Assembly (NCBI GenBank): GCA_965652145.1
Contig: CBFGTV010000115.1
Coordinates: 1 to 6,821 of the forward strand
Length of the DNA: 6,821 nucleotides
Direction of reading: 5' to 3'
Origin: CBFGTV01 sp965652145
GTDB lineage: Bacteria > Bacillota > Clostridia > Peptostreptococcales > Natronincolaceae
Below the pieces are notes generated by a model, which saw nothing but the letters and a program-made list of their open reading frames with translations, ran no database searches and was not told the DNA's origin. Position numbers and translations under genes: made by a program. Each line of letters starts with the position of its first letter. Positions within the stretch are counted from its first letter, which is position 1. Below are positions 4,237-6,821 of the stretch, piece by piece.

Positions 4237-6471
4237 TTATGAGCTAATAGCACCATGGAAAGTTCTATTAATTACATCCATTTGCTGTTCTCGGGTTAGT
4301 TTAATAAAATTAACAGCATATCCGGAAACTCGAACGGTTAATTGGGGATACTTCTCGGGATGCTCTACAGCATCCAACAGGGTTTCCCTCTCAAATACGT
4401 TAACATTGATGTGATGCCCATTTTGTGAGAAATAGCCGTCCAGCAGGGAAGCGAGAATATTGATTCGCTCCTCTGGTGTCTTTCCTAAGGCCTTGGGTAT
4501 GATGGAGAAGGTATAGGAAATACCGTCTAATGAATGATGATAGGGCAGCTTTGCCACAGAGGACAGAGAAGCCAAGGCTCCCTTTTCATCCCTTCCATGC
4601 ATGGGATTCGCTCCCGGTGCAAAGGGTTCGCCAGCCTTACGGCCATCCGGTGTATTACCTGTCTTTTTACCATAAACCACATTTGAGGTAATAGTTAAAA
4701 CCGATTGAGTAGGCAGGGCATCACGATAGGTTTTGTTCTTTTTAATGGCATCCATAAATTTCTTTACAAGGGATGCAGCAATGGAATCGGCCCGATCGTC
4801 ATTGTTACCATACTTAGGGAAATCGCCATCTATTTCATAATCTACAGCAAAGCCCGCTTCATTCCTTATAACCTTTACTTTGGCATGCTTGATCGCACTT
4901 AAGGAATCGGTGCAAACTGACAAACCGGCTATTCCGCAGGCCATGGTTCTTAATACATCACGATCATGAAGGGCCATTTGAATTCTTTCATAGGCGTACT
5001 TGTCATGCATATAGTGAATGACATTCAAGGTGTTTACATATAGCTTTGCCAGCCAATTGATAAAGGTATCGAACTTCTCCATGACTTCTTCATAGTCAAG
5101 TATATCTGTGGTAATGGGTTCAAACTTAGGGCCCACCTGAATACCTGCTTTTTCGTCAACTCCTCCATTGATTGCGTAAAGCAGAGCCTTAGCTAAATTG
5201 CATCGGGCGCCAAAGAATTGCATTTGCTTTCCGATTCTCATGGCTGAAACACAGCAGGCAATTCCATAATCGTCTCCCCAATGGGGACGCATTAAGTCAT
5301 CGTTTTCATATTGAATTGAGCTTGTATCAATTGAAACTTTGGCACAAAAATCCTTAAAGTTCTTTGGCAGCTTTGTAGACCATAATATGGTCAAATTTGG
5401 TTCTGGGGCAGGGCCTAGGTTATATAGGGTATTTAAGATACGGAAGGAGGTTTTGGTCACCAGGTGGCGGCCATCAAGTCCTATCCCCCCCAAACATTCC
5501 GTTACCCATGCGGGATCTCCGCTAAAAAGATCGTTATATTCGGGTGTTCTTAAGAATCTTACCATTCTGAGCTTCATGACAAAGTGGTCCATCAGCTCCT
5601 GAGCTGCTTCTTCAGTCAAGATACCTTCCTTAATATCCTTTTCAAAATAAATATCTAAAAAGGTAGAGACTCGTCCCAGGCTCATGGCTGCTCCATTTTG
5701 TTCTTTTACTGCTGCCAGGTATCCAAAATAGAGCCATTGTACAGCTTCCTGGGCATTAGCGGCAGGCCTTGATATATCAAAGCCATAGTCATTTGCCATT
5801 TCCTTTAATTCCTTAAGGGCCTTTACCTGTTCCGCCAGCTCTTCCCGAAGTCTGATTACTTCTTCAGTCATTTGTTCAACATCAAGGGATTTTATTTGCT
5901 GGATCTTTTCCTCAATCAAAAAATCTATGCCATAAAGGGCAACCCTTCGATAATCACCAATAATTCTGCCTCGACCATAGGCATCGGGCAGGCCGGTGAT
6001 GATACCAGCCTTACGGGCTGCCAGCATTTCAGGGGTGTAAACATCAAATACACCATCATTGTGGGTTTTACGGTGTCGATGAAAAATCTCACTAATTTCA
6101 GTCGATAGCTGGTAGCCATAGGCCTGGCAAGCGTTTTCAACCATACGAATACCACCATAGGGTAAAATAGCTCTTTTTAAGGGCTTATCGGTTTGCAGTC
6201 CTACAATTTTTTCACGGTTCTTATCAATATATCCTGGATTGTGGGAAACAATGGTTGATACAATTTCAGTATCGACATCAAGGGTACCCTTGTTTTTTCG
6301 TTCCTGATCCATCAATTTAGAAACTTGCTGCCAAAGCATTTTAGTAGCTTCGGTAGGTCCTGCTAAAAAGGAGCCGTCACCATCATAGGGGGTATAGTTA
6401 AGCTGAATGAAATCCCTGACATCGACCTCTTGGGTCCATTTTCCTTTAATAAAGCTGTTTGGATATTCCAT
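4237..6471 (-). CDS. pflB: Formate C-acetyltransferase (pyruvate formate-lyase)
   Basis: This enzyme converts pyruvate and CoA to acetyl-CoA and formate in anaerobic sugar metabolism, or runs in reverse for biosynthesis. From the ATG at 6471 it is 744 residues, within the usual 740-760. The catalytic pair Cys406-Cys407 (motif IACCVSAM) and the C-terminal RVSGYAV with radical Gly717 are intact. Two adjacent cysteines and this glycine loop identify true PFL rather than a diol or glycerol dehydratase, which lack the second cysteine. A glutamate/lysine-rich helical stretch spans about 190-228. The frame could start at GTG 6480, but that codon overlaps the ribosome binding site; ATG 6471 is correctly spaced. 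It leads the pflB-pflA operon. No frameshift is seen, and the protein is oxygen-sensitive by family mechanism. Confidence 0.97.
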   Translation of the reverse strand: MEYPNSFIKGKWTQEVDVRDFIQLNYTPYDGDGSFLAGPTEATKMLWQQVSKLMDQERKNKGTLDVDTEIVSTIVSHNPGYIDKNREKIVGLQTDKPLKRAILPYGGIRMVENACQAYGYQLSTEISEIFHRHRKTHNDGVFDVYTPEMLAARKAGIITGLPDAYGRGRIIGDYRRVALYGIDFLIEEKIQQIKSLDVEQMTEEVIRLREELAEQVKALKELKEMANDYGFDISRPAANAQEAVQWLYFGYLAAVKEQNGAAMSLGRVSTFLDIYFEKDIKEGILTEEAAQELMDHFVMKLRMVRFLRTPEYNDLFSGDPAWVTECLGGIGLDGRHLVTKTSFRILNTLYNLGPAPEPNLTILWSTKLPKNFKDFCAKVSIDTSSIQYENDDLMRPHWGDDYGIACCVSAMRIGKQMQFFGARCNLAKALLYAINGGVDEKAGIQVGPKFEPITTDILDYEEVMEKFDTFINWLAKLYVNTLNVIHYMHDKYAYERIQMALHDRDVLRTMACGIAGLSVCTDSLSAIKHAKVKVIRNEAGFAVDYEIDGDFPKYGNNDDRADSIAASLVKKFMDAIKKNKTYRDALPTQSVLTITSNVVYGKKTGNTPDGRKAGEPFAPGANPMHGRDEKGALASLSSVAKLPYHHSLDGISYTFSIIPKALGKTPEERINILASLLDGYFSQNGHHINVNVFERETLLDAVEHPEKYPQLTVRVSGYAVNFIKLTREQQMDVINRTFHGAISS

Positions 6472-6479
6472 TTTAATCA

Positions 6480-6487
6480 CTCCTTTT
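6480..6487 (-). promoter_or_regulatory. pflB ribosome binding site that decides the start
   Basis: AAAAGGAG on the minus strand (6487-6480) ends 8 bases before ATG 6471, ideal spacing. The upstream in-frame GTG (6480-6478) would share its first base with this site, so it is unlikely to be used. The PflB N-terminus therefore reads MEYPNSF. Confidence 0.8.
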
Positions 6488-6553
6488 AGAGATATAGTAG
6501 TTCTTTAAATTAAATGAAAATTATTATCTTTAATAGTATTCTACCACAAATTA

Positions 6554-6568
6554 TGTATAATGTATACA
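6554..6568. repeat. Inverted repeat, possible operator of pflB
   Basis: TGTATA and TATACA are perfect reverse complements separated by ATG. The size and position suit a dimeric regulator, but the sequence matches no operator I recognise, and AT-rich DNA yields such repeats by chance. Confidence 0.35.
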
Positions 6569-6690
6569 ATATTCCTCTGTATTTATTATGTTATTTTTTT
6601 ACTTTTCTTTAATACAACAAAATACGGCATGATCTGCTTATTTACACCACAATGGCCTTCAAAATATAACAAAACTAGTGTTTTTTCTAT

Positions 6691-6720
6691 GAAGGAGTTC
6701 ACTTCAAATTAGTAGAATCT
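6691..6720 (+). promoter_or_regulatory. Predicted sigma-H promoter of spoIIAA
   Basis: GAAGGAGTT (6691-6699), 12 bases, then GTAGAATCT (6712-6720) fits the sigma-H pattern RnAGGAwWW ... RnnGAATww with a mismatch at one -35 position and one -10 position. Transcription would begin near 6727, about 30 bases before the gene. spoIIA is a classic sigma-H/Spo0A target in Bacillus. No clear Spo0A box (TTGTCGAA type) is visible nearby. Confidence 0.7.
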
Positions 6721-6755
6721 ATAGGGGATTAAACTACAGAAGAGGAGGGGACAAG

Positions 6756-6821
6756 TTGTTACTAAACTACGAAATTATTGACAACAAATTAATCGTGAAG
6801 CTTGATGGAGACCTTGATCAT
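6756..6821 (+). CDS. spoIIAA: Anti-sigma-F factor antagonist SpoIIAA (partial, N-terminus only)
   Basis: Only the first 22 codons are in the window; the gene runs off the right edge. The residues LIVKLDGDLDH (12-22) match the start of STAS-domain anti-anti-sigma factors and resemble SpoIIAA of B. subtilis (LCIRLTGELDH). SpoIIAA in its unphosphorylated form binds SpoIIAB and frees sigma-F in the forespore. The start is TTG at 6756, with GGAGG (6744-6748) 7 bases upstream; no ATG is available in frame. The sigma-H-like promoter supports SpoIIAA over a sigma-B-type or other STAS protein. spoIIAB and sigF would be expected next, outside the window. Confidence 0.82.
   Translation, partial: MLLNYEIIDNKLIVKLDGDLDH

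Larger units (their letters stand above)
6472..6690. other. AT-rich divergent intergenic region upstream of pflB
   Basis: This stretch must contain the pflB promoter, but no strong -35/-10 pair stands out. The least poor minus-strand pair is TTGTAT and TAACAT with an 18-base spacer, near 6615-6586. A perfect inverted repeat, TGTATA-ATG-TATACA (6554-6568), lies about 83 bases upstream of the pflB ATG and could be an operator. No convincing Rex, FNR-type or Spo0A box was found by eye. Confidence 0.4.

Noticed and set aside
6630..6656. Rex or FNR/CRP-type operator upstream of pflB (TTGTGGTGTAAATAA on the minus strand)
   Set aside because: Only one half resembles a Rex half-site; the second half lacks symmetry with it.

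Overview
The window looks like chromosome from an anaerobic, endospore-forming Gram-positive bacterium of the Firmicutes, most likely class Clostridia. The evidence is two sporulation loci (spoVA and the start of spoIIA), a pyruvate formate-lyase with its activating enzyme, strong AGGAGG-type ribosome binding sites, frequent GTG/TTG starts and moderately AT-rich DNA. A Desulfotomaculum/Peptococcaceae-type host fits but cannot be proved from sequence alone. No mobile element, tRNA, rRNA or CRISPR array was seen.

Layout. Bases 1-2035 (minus strand) hold a tight operon, spoVAC - spoVAD - spoVAEb - a DUF1657 gene, running off the left edge. It has a good sigma-G-like promoter at 2099-2128. SpoVA proteins move Ca-dipicolinate into the developing spore and release it at germination. 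A rho-independent terminator at 2179-2226 ends the next minus-strand gene, a MogA/MoaB-family molybdenum cofactor gene (2315-2806). Bases 2821-3094 are non-coding: three abutting potential stem-loops (2853-2961) whose identity and strand I could not determine, then a palindromic stretch with possible divergent promoters and a 15-codon mini-ORF. A small four-helix membrane protein of the YvlD/phage-holin-4 family follows on the plus strand (3095-3442).

That gene converges on the pflB-pflA operon (minus strand, 6471 down to 3463) at a shared bidirectional terminator, one arm of which is made of the last pflA codons. PflA installs a glycyl radical on PflB, which cleaves pyruvate with CoA to acetyl-CoA and formate. 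The 284-base gap upstream of pflB separates it from a divergent gene at the right edge (from 6756), whose first 22 residues match the SpoIIAA anti-anti-sigma-F factor and which has a near-consensus sigma-H promoter.

Taken together, fermentation and cofactor genes are flanked by an early sporulation locus (spoIIA, sigma-H) and a late one (spoVA, sigma-G), read in opposite directions. Nothing is clearly a new system. The least explained DNA is the structured region at 2853-2961 and the divergent promoter palindrome beside it.
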